A stretch of 64,000 bases of DNA from Amborella trichopoda. Taxonomy: Eukaryota; Streptophyta; Magnoliopsida; Amborellales; Amborellaceae. A program made the position numbers and the translations under genes. A model generated the notes under the pieces. It ran no database searches. It saw only the letters and a list, made by a program, of their open reading frames with translations, and had not been told where the DNA came from. Of this stretch, positions 44,891 through 56,200 are shown piece by piece (the first letter of the stretch is position 1; every line of letters starts with the position of its first letter). Where the stretch lies: the NCBI RefSeq assembly GCF_000471905.2, contig NW_006499436.1, forward strand, positions 6,765,737-6,829,736, read 5' to 3'.

Positions 44891-46160
44891 AAGTATAAAG
44901 CTCGCTTTGTGGCAAAAGGGCTCACCCAAATTGAGGGAGTGGACTACGATCAGACATTCTCCCCAGTAGTGAGAATGACCTCGATTCGCCTAATCCTAGC
45001 AATCGTCACACATATGAACCTGGAACTCTTTCAAATGGATGTGAGGACTGCTTTTCTAAATGGTGACTTGATGGAAGAAATCTATATGGAGCAACCTAAG
45101 GGTTTTGTAGCCTTTTCTCTTGCGCGTAAAGTGTGCAAGCTCAAGAAGTCCATATATGGTCTCAAACAGTCATCAAGACAATAGTATATCAACTTTCATA
45201 AGGCTATAATGACTTATGGTTTTGAAATGCTTCAAGAAGACCATTGTGTATACATTAATAAGTATAAAAAAGCCATCAAGATATTGTATTTATATGTTGA
45301 CGATATTTTATTAGAATGATCTGAAGCAACTTGTTGCCATGAACGAGTGGTTGTCCTCTAAATTTGAGGTGAATGACATGGGTGAGGTGAGTTACACACT
45401 CGGTGTTAAGATACATCGAAATCATTCTTAAAAGTTTCTTACTATGTCACAAGAAATATATATCTAAAGGATTCTTGAGCGATTCTGTATGCAAGACTTG
45501 AAACCCATAGATACTCTAGTTGAGAAAGGGCATACTATAAGTCTTAACATGTGTCTGTAGATAGAAGCTGAGAGAAACAAAATGTCTCGCGTTCCATATG
45601 CAAGTGCAATTGGTAGTTTAATGTATGTGATGCTCTGCACACGTCCAGATATTGCCTACGCAGTAGGTCTTGTTAGCCGATACCAGAATAATCCAGGATA
45701 AGGTCATTGGCAAGCAGTGAAGAGGATGTGTCGATACCTTTGGAGAACCTCTAACCAAATGCTATATGTTTAAGGAACCAATTTGCGGTTACGGGGATAT
45801 AGTGATGCTGATTGGGCAAAAGACCTAGATGAGCGTAAATCAACTTCAGGTTATGTCTTTTTGTTAGGAGGCGGTGTAGTCTCATGGTGTAGCAAGAAGC
45901 AGTCTTGTGTCGCTCTCTCTACTATGGAGTCTGAATACATTGCTTGTAGTGGAGCAGTACAATAAGCCATATGGTTGAGAAGATTCTTAAGGAACTTAGG
46001 TGTTGTCGCGACTGGTAATGAGCCTGTCACTGTATTTTGTAATAATATAGCGGCACTTGCTTTTGCAAAAGACCCAAAGTACCTGAAAAGTCAAAACATA
46101 TTGATGTTAGATATCACTATATTCGAGACATTATTGCATATGAACATGTGGTGTTAACTC
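44891..46160 (+). pseudogene. Copia reverse transcriptase and RNase H remnant
   Basis: RT begins [19 protein letters not shown], then [26 protein letters not shown], a stop at 45,182 where Trp is expected, and YVDD (45,293-45,304). After a frameshift near 45,318 it continues with SRVPYASAIGSLMYVMLCTR and PDIAYAVGLVSRYQ. RNase H is recognisable by [39 protein letters not shown] and VFCNNIAALAFAKDP (normally CDN/S, so another Asp to Asn). Stops also lie at 45,701 and 45,963. Confidence 0.88.
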
Positions 46161-47357
46161 ATATTCCTACAACTTAAATGGTGGCGAATCCCTTGACTAA
46201 GGCAATTGTCAAGGCCGCACATCAAACTCATGTAAGAACTATAGGCCTCAAGATCCTATGAGTTTAGAGGATCTTCGTACACTATTGTAAGAAATGTGGA
46301 TGTTATTTTGAGTTATGATGGATTGTTTGTGCACTTTAATTCACACACAACAGAGATTATCATTTAATTCGTCGGCAGGCTAAAGTTCACTACTCGCACG
46401 AGATATGCTCAATATCTGGGATATTAGAGGATGAGATATACACATGGTGTATTTATCGCCTCGACCAAGGGTTCGAGATGAGATTTCATAAGGGAATTGA
46501 CATGATCTATTTAAATTGATATCCCGAAGATCATGTGGCTTACAAGTAGCCAAGGATGAACGTTAGGGATGTTCAAGTTGACGCATGAATGTGATTGTGG
46601 AGCATTAAATGACGACTGGTTGCATGGCTGCGAAAAGATTATAACTTGCATGTGTGCATTTCGATGCACATTTGATGTGATCCACCATGACTGTGATTCA
46701 TACCACATGTGTTCTATTAGTGACCAAAACACCTACTCGTATAGAAAAAGATGATCATGTTCCTTTTTGCCATTGTGCGAGGCTAATAAGTAGGTGACCC
46801 ATGATGCCCTCATAAACCTTAGACTACATTAGGAAACTTTACTTCGATAATTCACTTTGACATGTACTCCTTAAGGTCAAGTATGAGACTCGTCTGGAAC
46901 ATTACTGAGACAATGATTGGGGTCAGAGTAGAATAATGTATGTTGTACGGGAAGACCATTTGATATCACACTCTGTTTTGATACCACAAGAAAACAATAT
47001 ACATTATGCACGTATTGAAAGTAATTGTGTACAAATGGGCTAAGTAATCTTATGAGCTAGGCTCATGAATGATTAGTTGAGAACTTAGTCAGGTGTGGTC
47101 AAATCGGGTCTAGGGTAAGTGGTGCAGTTGTTTGTTTTATAGGTATTAGAGAGATGAGGTGTTCCATGCCAGTTGGTTGGAAACTTGGTATGGTTCTCTC
47201 TAATAGAATGTTCGCTTTAGTAGGTTGCACACCGCATTTTCCCTTTGTATGAAAGAATACTCATGATGCGATAATGAACGACAACTCTTATTTGGGCATG
47301 TAACCCCTCCCACATATGAGACGAGTGGGACATGTAGACATGAGGGTACATCCCTAG
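46161..47357 (+). other. Copia 3' untranslated region
   Basis: Sequence between RNase H and the 3' LTR. No further domain is recognised, and the purine tract before the LTR is not clear. Confidence 0.5.
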
Positions 47358-47822
47358 TGTGAGGGAACACTCAAGTGAACCACACTCCTTTCATGTTTGA
47401 CTTACGTTACAACATGATGGGCGGTGGGGAGAGGTTGCACCTCTTCATGAGGGGGTTACCCTCCCATGAATAGCATGCACCATGCACCATAAGGGTGCCC
47501 ATTCATGAGGAGGTTACTCCCTCATGAATGAGAGGGCCCTTTCTCTCATTATAAAAGGGAGAGAGGTGGAGGTCTCTAAACACACCACAACACACACACG
47601 AGAAAGGTGTAAGAGTGTTCGTGAGCTTCCACCTCGCTCGGGATTTACAGTGTGGAACAGATTTTGATAGCTCTAGTAGTTGTTGAACGTGCTTACATGA
47701 GTTGATCATTCCTCTCCACAATGTTCATCAAAATTGTTGTGCGAGCACTCAGGCATAATACTCGGTTCCCGATTGTTTTATTTTGCTTCCGCTTCAGTCA
47801 CTTGACCATATTTTTTCCAACA
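47358..47822 (+). repeat. Copia 3' LTR
   Basis: It starts TGTGAGGGAACAC and ends TTTTTCCAACA (465 bp). It lacks about 150 bp present in the 5' LTR near 31,260-31,410 and has about 20 extra bases near 47,400. Confidence 0.85.
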
Positions 47823-48217
47823 ATTTCATTTTAATATATTTTTTTTTTATAATCTTTTCAAAATCCCTTCCCCTATTCTTAGAACCGCAAATTCAGAAAT
47901 TTCTCGCTAACTTCTAATTTAGCCGTATTAGGAGTCGGCATTGCCAACAATCCAAGCGAGGTTAGTCGTGTGGCCAGTGTCTCGCTCGAATAACAATTTA
48001 ATGGGACCCACTCTTTATCTAACCCCCCTTTTCGATGAGTTTACGCCCGAAAGGGAGGCGGGGACTATAGTCTTTACCAAAATTTTAAAGTATAGACACC
48101 CTTTAAAGTCAATATAAAGGGTTTGGAAATGCATCGGGGGGATTGATGATATCCGATATATGGGACCAGATGATATCCGATAGAGGTTTGGAAATGCATC
48201 AGGGGGATTGACATTGA
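47823..48217. other. Unidentified flank of the copia element
   Basis: No gene is seen. The phrase GTTTGGAAATGCATC.GGGGGA occurs twice (about 48,120 and 48,186), a short local duplication. The part around 47,930-48,075 has the look of LTR-element debris but matches nothing else in the window. Confidence 0.3.
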
Positions 48218-49512
48218 TTGGCTTACCAAGCTATTCAACTAGGTGTTGAGAATAAAAAAAATGCTAGACGAATGGAGGAAACGTATTTTGCTGCCTATTT
48301 ACAAGAATAAAAGAGACATAAAATTGTGTGGATTATCGAGTGATCAAACTTATGAGCAACACTATGAAGCTGTGAGAGAAAGTGATTGAGCATCGATAAA
48401 GGCATGAAACGAGTGTATCATAAAATCAATGAAGTTTTATGTCATAGAGATTAACAACTGAGGCTATTTTCCTACTTAGACAATTGATTGAGAAGTTTAA
48501 GATGAAGGGAAGACTTCCACATGGTCTTTATTTAATAGAGGTTTGATTTGGTAGGTGTTGGAAAAGAAAAGAGTCTCAAGATATTACATCAACTTAGTGA
48601 GAGATATGCACGAGGAAGCGCTAACTAATTTACGAATAACTAGTAGAGAGACGAGAGAGCTTTTAGTAACAATGTGTCTACATCAGGGGTTAGCATTGAA
48701 CTCATATCTCTTTGCCTTAATTAAGGATGACTTAACAAGGCACTCACAAGATGAGGTATCGTGGTGCATGTTGTTTGTGGCTAACATAATTTTTATCAAT
48801 AAGGCCCAAAATGGCGTCAACATAAAGTTAGAATTTTGGAGAGAAGCTCTATAATCTAAATGTTTTAAAAGTAGCTACATTAAGATAAAATATATGAAGT
48901 GCAAGTTTTAGTAATAATATGAGTATAAACAGGGAAGTAATTATGATTGACGGCCAAGAAATACAAAAATATTGCACTTTTAATAACTTGGGTCTATAAT
49001 CTAGGAAAATGGAGATATGAATAAGATGTCACAAATAGAATTAGAGATGGGTGGGTGAAGCAGAGCTATAACAACGATGAGACCATCTTTGTTTCATACG
49101 ACAGAATGTTGGACAATCAAGAAACAAGATACATATAGAATGTGTGTAGCTGAGATGATGATATTGAGATGGATGAGTAATAAGACAAGAAGGGATATAA
49201 TTCGAAATGAATACATTCAAAAGAATTTAGATGTGACACTAATAGATTATAAGATGCGAAAAAGTAGACTTAGGTGGACTGACCATGTATGACGCAGATC
49301 CAATAGAACACTTATTAGGAGGTGTGAGTTAGTTCAAGTGGAAGGCTAAAAAAATGGCAGGGCCAAAAGGACATGATTGGAAGTAGTGAGAAAAGATATG
49401 AGGACTTATGGCCTTACTGAGGGTATGACCCTTAATAGAGTAAAATGACGGACCAGGATTCGTGTAGCCAACCCTAATTAGTTGGAAAAATGCTATGATA
49501 ATGATGATATTG
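48218..49512 (+). pseudogene. RTE-type LINE ORF2 relic, 5'-truncated
   Basis: Fragments in several frames show WLTKLFN, DEWRKRILLPIYKNKRD, EAIFLLRQLIEKFK and VLEKKRVSRYYINLVRDM. LHQGLALNSYLFALIKDDLT, WCMLFVANI (the FADDI region, catalytic residues lost) and ECWTIKKQDTYRMCVAEMMI follow, ending with RKSRLRWTDHV. This is the order of the RT and C-terminal part of plant RTE-clade LINEs. The tail GAGGGTATGACCC...ATGATAATGATGAT matches three further 3' fragments at 54.6, 60.1 and 61.8 kb. Confidence 0.82.
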
Positions 49513-50580
49513 GCAAACATAAATGTTTTAAAATTAAAAATACTATACAACTTTTAACTATAATAACAAAAGAAAAAGAGAATTTCTTGCCTATTTTTTT
49601 TAATTTTTTTTGTATTTTCTAAATTTATTTTCCCAATTACCAAAAATACAAACCTAAATTGCAAAAATAGAAAAAATTGGTATGAAGACATATTATTATT
49701 ATTATTTCCTTTATGTCCAATTTTTAATGTGCACCAAACATATTTCTTACTTTTCTTTTTAATTTTTGGATTTACCTTTATGTTTAATAGGAATTATATT
49801 AATTATTATAAATATAATTAATATTAATAAGCTATATATTTTTTACATGATTATGTAATAAGCAACATTGATACCAAAAATGGAGTCAACAAATAAATTA
49901 TTCTTTTAACTCTTATATTTAAGAAGAATTACATTTAACACCAAATATAATATATATTATTATTACAATTAATAGAAATATAAGAATATTTTTTAAGAAG
50001 AATTATATTTAACGCCAAATATAATATATATTATTATTACCATTAATAGAAATATAAGAATATTTTTTATGCTTATGTATCATGTTATGGAGACTAAAAT
50101 TTCTTTATATTTTCTTCTTTTATATATATATCTATCTATATATATATATATATATATATATATTGCTGTTTCTATTTCTAAATTTTTCATAATAATATTA
50201 ATCATAAGTATTAAAATGCAAAAAAAAAGGTTCGTTCTTCTTTTTATACGCATATTTTGCTTGTACTCTTTTCCGTTTTTCAAAATCCAAACCAAATGAA
50301 AAAGGAATTACACACTTTGCTACTATATGTACATATGGACCCATCATATTTAATTTCCCTCTCAATAATCTAATATTCTTTTTTAAAAAATATTTTTAGA
50401 TTAAAAATTTTATTTTAATAATTAATATTATATATCACATGCAACACCTTCTCAATAATCTAATGTTCTTTTTTAAAAAATATTTTTAGATTAAAAATTT
50501 TATTTTAATAATTAATATTATATATCACATGCAACACACATACATAACTGCCTGTATAAAGAAAAAAAGGAAAAACAATA
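49513..50580. repeat. AT-rich intergenic stretch with two tandem duplications
   Basis: A 74-bp unit is present twice in tandem (49,921-49,994; 49,995-50,068), and a 90-bp unit twice (50,361-50,450; 50,451-50,540). Both pairs are nearly identical. A TA microsatellite lies at about 50,122-50,162. No gene is seen; the frames at 50,069-50,299 are low-complexity. Confidence 0.85.
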
Positions 50581-51196
50581 GCTAATACCTCTAAAAGCAA
50601 AAGAAGTAGAAGAGCATACTGCCTATAAACGGCCTACTGCCTATAAACGAGATACCGTTAATTACATAGAGGGAGCTACATGCCCTTTCCCCTTAAAATT
50701 ATAGCACAATACTGAATTATGGCAAAAAAAAAAAAAAAATTGCGAATGCAAGATTAAACTAAATTAATCACCACAACCCCAAGGGGTGGTCAAAGTCTTA
50801 TTATGTTTATTTTTAATTATTTGTGTGCTAAATTGGCATTCTTCTAGTCTCTGGTGTACACAAACAAACAACAGCATTACCATTTGAAATAGACAGAGTA
50901 TGAGATGGAGACGAGTGGACTGTACAAACTCTTATAAAGGCCGGATCGCATATACCGTAAACCGTGGGAGTAAGCTGTATATTTACTCCCTGGTGTAAGA
51001 GTTATTTAGAAGAAGGGACTTATCTGGCATCCCATTTAATAAGAGGATGATTATTTTTAAAAAATAAAATCTAGATTCGACTGCTTCAACACTTAGATTT
51101 GACAGTACAATAATTACATTTAGGAAAATATTTTGATATGGATGCAGCCCTAACAAAAAAAAAAAAGTAAAAACCTCATCTCATAGCTATAAAAAA
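50581..51196. other. Intergenic sequence, nothing recognised
   Basis: Contains a poly(A) run (50,727) and a short repeat CTGCCTATAAACG (about 50,620-50,650). No coding or RNA gene signal. Confidence 0.4.
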
Positions 51197-51464
51197 TAGT
51201 GTTTATTGTAATAAATTATCTAAACTGTCCATTTCGTTGTAAAAATAAATATTAATAGATCTGCAAGATCTTTACTATTTTTACATTTCAAATTTTATTG
51301 TAGGCCTTGGAAATTGATTTTAGAAAAAAATACTGTTTATTGTAATAAATTATATAGACGGTCAATTTCGCTGTAAAAATAAGTGCTAATAGATCCGCAA
51401 GATCTTTACTATTTTTAAATTTTAAATTTCATTGTAGGCGTTGGAAATTGATTTTAAAGCCATC
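51197..51464. repeat. 134-bp tandem duplication
   Basis: Two diverged copies (51,197-51,330; 51,331-51,464) with the core TATTGTAATAAATTAT and TAGATC.GCAAGATCTTTAC. A related sequence appears at about 63,418-63,560, so this is probably a dispersed repeat. Confidence 0.75.
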
Positions 51465-52740
51465 ATAGAGATTGTTCTTGTTGGAAGTGCTTTCGACACG
51501 AGGATTTGAATGCTTTCGTAAAGCTTAGGGCCAGTTTGGATACATTCAAAACTGAAATATTATTGAATTGCAATTCAAATATCTTGTGAAATGGACTTTG
51601 ACCATTCGGACGAGTGCTTGATTTTTGCCATCTTTTTAGGTCGAAAGAAAAAAAAATTCCATACCAAAAATTACCATTCAAAAAATTTAAAATTAGACGT
51701 GAATTTTTTCAAATAAAAGTGCGGCCTTTTCCCTCGTCTCCTTCCGCACCTCTTCTGCTCTCTCTCGCTTCACTTTCTCTCAACCCTCTGTGCTCCCTAA
51801 CTCCTCGTCTCTATGCTCTCTCTCACCTCTCTACTCTCAGTGACAAAGCCCTCTCTCTCTCTTCTTTTTTTTTTGACAAAGTTTAGAACTTATTGATAGC
51901 AAAGCAGGTTACAATATAGCAGCACCAAGCCCTCTCTCTCTCTCTCTCACAGTGACAAGGCCCTCTCTCTCTCTCTCCTCTCTCCCTTCTCTGCTCTCAG
52001 GAGATTTGGGGTTAGGGTTCGTATCAGTGCTAAGGTTCGATGAATCAGAGCCAGAATCAGGGTTTGGATTAGGGTTAGGATTTTGAGAATGGCCCTCCGA
52101 TGAAGAAGAAGTGGTTGTGGTTTGAGGAGGAGGAGCGAGAAAGGAGACAACACCATGAAGCTGGCGAGTGAAGGTTTTGGGCAGTTGAGAGAGATCTTCT
52201 TTGATGCCCTTTGATGGAGGAGAGGTGGAGTCTATCGTTCATTCTACTGAGGATTGTCAGTCGTCCGTGAAAGGGGAGGCCAGAGACCTTGCAAACCATG
52301 ACATCTCTCTCTCTCTCTCTATACCTATAAAATCAGAAAGGGAATGGGATCTGAAGGCTCTCTATGTTTTTATCTCTTGAAGAGGATCCGCTCTCTCTCT
52401 AAAAGGGGTGTCCAAATTCTCTCTCTAGAAACCCTCTCTCTGTTTCTCAATTCGAGGAGAAGAGGCGAAGCAGAAAAGGGATCTGATAAATGTTTCTTTG
52501 CGTTTTGTTTGTTTCGGGGTGCTGGGGCAAAGTGGGCCGCATGGGGCATGCTTCACAACACTTTTGGACTTTTCGACAAATCAATGAAATTAAACATCCA
52601 AACACTTTACCGACATAATAAAATAAGATGAGAATGTTTTTCAATTGTGGTGAAAAAATATGCGTTTTGTTCACTGTAATTTTTTTTTTTTCTTTGACAT
52701 CCAAACTTGCCTTTTAGGCGTCATAAAAACTACATCCAAG
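51465..52740. other. Gene-free upstream stretch with CT-rich tracts and a tiny retroposon
   Basis: CT microsatellites occur at about 51,925-51,990 and 52,302-52,320. A 64-bp poly(T)-headed insert (51,863-51,926) is flanked by direct repeats AAGCCCTCTCTCTCTCT (51,846-51,862; 51,927-51,943), as expected for a 5'-truncated retroposon on the - strand. AGTTTGGAT near 51,533 and its complement ATCCAAACT near 52,699 could be ends of a DNA transposon, but this is weak. Frames here show no known domain. Confidence 0.4.
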
Positions 52741-53221
52741 ACCACAAAACGTAACCTAAGGTACCATAGCTCGAGTGCAGGGCTAGGTTTGGGCCACGAC
52801 CACAACTGAGCCAGGCCAGACTCTATTTTATTTAACAAGGCCCAACCTGGTAGGGCTAGAACGGGCCCACGGTCCGAGACCCAGGCCTTAGGTTCGGCCC
52901 GGCTTAGGGGCTAGGCCAGTTCTTTTTAAGTGTTCAGAGGATATTGCGGCCCCCCTCCGACTTGCACACGTGTCACTGTGCCATTGGCTGGTTGCCCAAC
53001 CCTACAAATTACGCAATTCAATAAAAAATTTAAGACAAACGGTACGTACCTCTCTCTCCCTGCATGCCGCAATCGTGTCTCATCGCACAGCTCCACTCTC
53101 CATCTGCAGCCACCAGACCTTCCTTTCTCTCTCTCTCTAAACCTAGGGTTTCTTCTTTCTCTTTCTATAACATTGCCTCATCTCTGAAACTTCATCTTGT
53201 TTTCTTGTTCTTGAGAGAGGA
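52741..53221 (+). promoter_or_regulatory. Upstream region and 5' UTR of the ERD2-like gene
   Basis: Positions 52,760-52,925 are rich in GGCCC/GGGCC words of a kind seen in dispersed plant repeats. From about 53,050 the sequence is pyrimidine-rich (TCTCTC) with AAACCTAGGGTTT at 53,139-53,151, resembling a telo-box type element common in plant 5' regions. CTATAACA at about 53,165 is a weak TATA candidate. The start site cannot be fixed by eye. Confidence 0.4.
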
Positions 53222-56200
53222 ATGGGGCGAAGCAAGAACCAGAGGAACCCTGTGAATGTGTTGTTTGGATGGGTCAGACGGCAATCTGTTAAGGTTAAGT
53301 CCTTTTTGGGCGTGACCGCTGCTCTTTTTTCCCTATTTTTCTTGTGGCTCCTGGTTCGCGACCATGATCACTTGTTCGTGGCTGCTGAAATCGTTCATGC
53401 AATTGGGATCGTGGTCCTCATCTATAAGCTCACCAGGCAAAAGACTTGTTCTGGTAAGCACTTTTTCCTCCTCTGCTTTTGTGTTTTTAAGCTTTTGAAA
53501 TAAGCATTTATTAGGATTTTTTGCCAGTTTCTATTGAGCGGGAAATGTGCTCTGTTTGATGAAGCTTTCGATTATGTTCTGAATTTTTTTTAATTTTTTT
53601 TTGAGCAAGTTAGGTGGTTACTGATTTATGGAGAATGGGGATTGGCAGTTTGTTATTGGTTGAAGTAAATTGTTTTTACATATTTTATTTTAGTCTATCT
53701 TGTCATATCAGGAAAATAAGTAGCTTGCAAGGAAAAGTAAAGATCTGATTTTTGGATGTGATTTCTATAGATATTGGTATACTCTTGATTTAAAATAAGA
53801 GATAATCATCCTAATTGAAGTAATTTTCCTGAAAACTAAATCGTGTTCTGATCTTTTCTCTGAAACGTTTAAAAATGTACATTAATTTATTTTCCAAATT
53901 TTGAATTGCAGTAAAACCATGGCGTGGGTATGTTTGTTGTTGTTTCTCTCTGTATTTTTTTGACTGGTTATATAAGAGAAATTTATCTAGCTCGATTCAC
54001 ATTTATCTTTGTTGTTTTAAAAATATAGTTTTATTGCATAGGCCACGTACAGGTTTCACATTACAATAGAATTGGGTTCTATTTTTTAATAACAATATGT
54101 ACTTCTCCACTGTGTTGGAAATTTTGAATCAACAGCTCACCTATGCTTGATTACTTCACTAGAAGTGCCTAGTTGACATTTACTCCTTTTACGTCTTGAC
54201 TTGATATTATCATGAAGGATTCTGATACAATTGATGTTCATGCCATTATTTCTTTATACTACAGATGGATTTTTGCAAGTATACAAAAAGAAATTGTACT
54301 TTACGTGATTGGAAAAACATAATATGATCCACTTGGTTGTGATATAAAAAAAACAACATAACCTTGTCGATTATCCTCATCAAATCAATGAGTTGTATGG
54401 TGATGGTCTGATGGAGGGAAGTGGGGCATATAGATGAGTTTATGGAGCGTGGTGGGATCCACTCGTTCCATCACCGTCCAACTTGTTGATGAGATGGTCA
54501 TAACATGGGTCCGATCCGGATGTTAATATGACCATATGGATCATATAACACGGTCATTACATAGTGGGCCTCTAATCTCTACCAGCAGATTTAGTAGCCT
54601 TGAGCATTAATTGTTATGGAAGACATCATCATCAGAGCCTTTTCTTAACTATTTGGGGTCAGCTGCACGAATCTTGGTTTCGCCATTCTGATCTATCAAG
54701 GGGCATAATCCTAAGTGAGGCCATAAGTCCCCCTATCTTTTCTCACTACTTTCAACCATATTCTTTTGACCCTTACCCTTTTTGAGCCTTCTACTTGAAC
54801 CAATTGCTGCAGAGATATTTTCTTGTAATTTCTGGCTTTTGAAACTCCTCGACCATTCACTAGCAATATGGTTTACATTTTTCAATTTTTTTAATGAGGA
54901 AATAATCTTTTATCTAGTGTAGTGCTGGAGTTTCTTTAGTCTTGGAACCCCAATAACAACAAGTATGACCAGTTTGTTTCTCTATTTCCCATGTTATTAT
55001 TGAGAAACTGTTGGATCTCTCATCTCATAGTGTGTATCATCTTTCACTAGCTAACAATGTTTTTGGCCTTGATGTCAAACTTGCCTTGTTTGATTTTTGA
55101 CATGTTATATAGTAAATACATATGAAAGATTCAATTGTTCCCATTTTTACGTTTCAAATGATTTATGTTGCTATTTTAAATGTTCAGGCCTTTCATTGAG
55201 GTCACAGGAACTCACTGCTATATTTCTATCGGCAAGATTATTCTGCAGCGTTTTCTTGGAACATGACATTCATACTGTTCTTGATACTGCTACTCTGATC
55301 GCTACTCTTTGGGTTGTCTATATGATACGATACAAGTTGAACACAACCTACAACAGGGAACTGGACAACTTGCCAATACATTATATGGTATGAGTTCTTT
55401 ATGATGTATTCAGTTGAGAGGTCAATGCGTGTTGTCAAATTGTGTTGGCATTATTCAGTGAATCACCACTCATCTACTTCAGATATCTCATTATTTTTCT
55501 GTTAAATGTGCTGCCCTCTATTTTCAATTCTAATTCAATCAGTTCACCGAAAAACTATGCAAAGAGCATAGTAGGAGAATGCAACTTGCACCAACGTTTA
55601 AGATGAGTTTGGAACAAGCATCTTTAATGACTGTATGTGTTGATGAACTAATTGTCTATTACCTTTAGGAGATGCTGCAAATATCTCTGTGAACTTATTC
55701 TCTTTTGGTAAGGTTGTGTTTTGAGCCAAAACCTGTTTGTTGAGACAGAGTGCTCCATATGCCTAATGATTTATTCTAAAGGTATTATTATTTTGCCATT
55801 TTGTTCCAATGGAATAATTAGGTTTGATTCGCGGTACACAAACAATAATATCTGAAACTATCATAGTTCCCTCGAGCAAATCTTGAATCATAGTAATTCA
55901 CGTCTTAGGAAGTGAAGCTAGAATTGGAGCCATTCAAGCTGACTGGTTCATGATATCATTACATCATATGAGCTGCATAAATGTCCCATAATGTGTGATG
56001 CGTGTTTTTTTTTCTCTACAAGTATCCTATTTCAGTTCTTACCATGTGCATAGTAGTTCTCAATATTTCATTGGTTTCTTCTATAGGTCCTGGATTTGTT
56101 TTTTGAAAAATTAGGTTGAATCAGCAGATCATAGCTAATAACAGTTTCATACGGTCGCACCATAGGATGTGAAGCTAGAATTGGGGCCGTTTGAGCTCTG

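Larger units (their letters stand above)
31013..47822 (+). mobile_element. Ty1/copia retrotransposon, degenerate, interrupted by N2
   Basis: It has LTRs at 31,013-31,620 and 47,358-47,822, a tRNA-Met type primer site, gag, protease, integrase, RT and RNase H in copia order. N2 (10.2 kb) sits between integrase and RT, so the copia itself is about 6.6 kb. The flanks CTTAA (left) and ATTTC (right) do not match, so no target duplication is visible. Many stops and two lost integrase aspartates make it inactive. I do not assign the lineage within copia. Confidence 0.88.

Noticed and set aside
31008..47827. Target duplication for the copia element
   Set aside because: The flanking 5-mers CTTAA and ATTTC do not match, and shifting the ends by one or two bases does not help.
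52060..52082. Telomere-like GGATTAGGGTTAGGATT
   Set aside because: Only one or two units, with no array; likely chance or a telo-box-like word.
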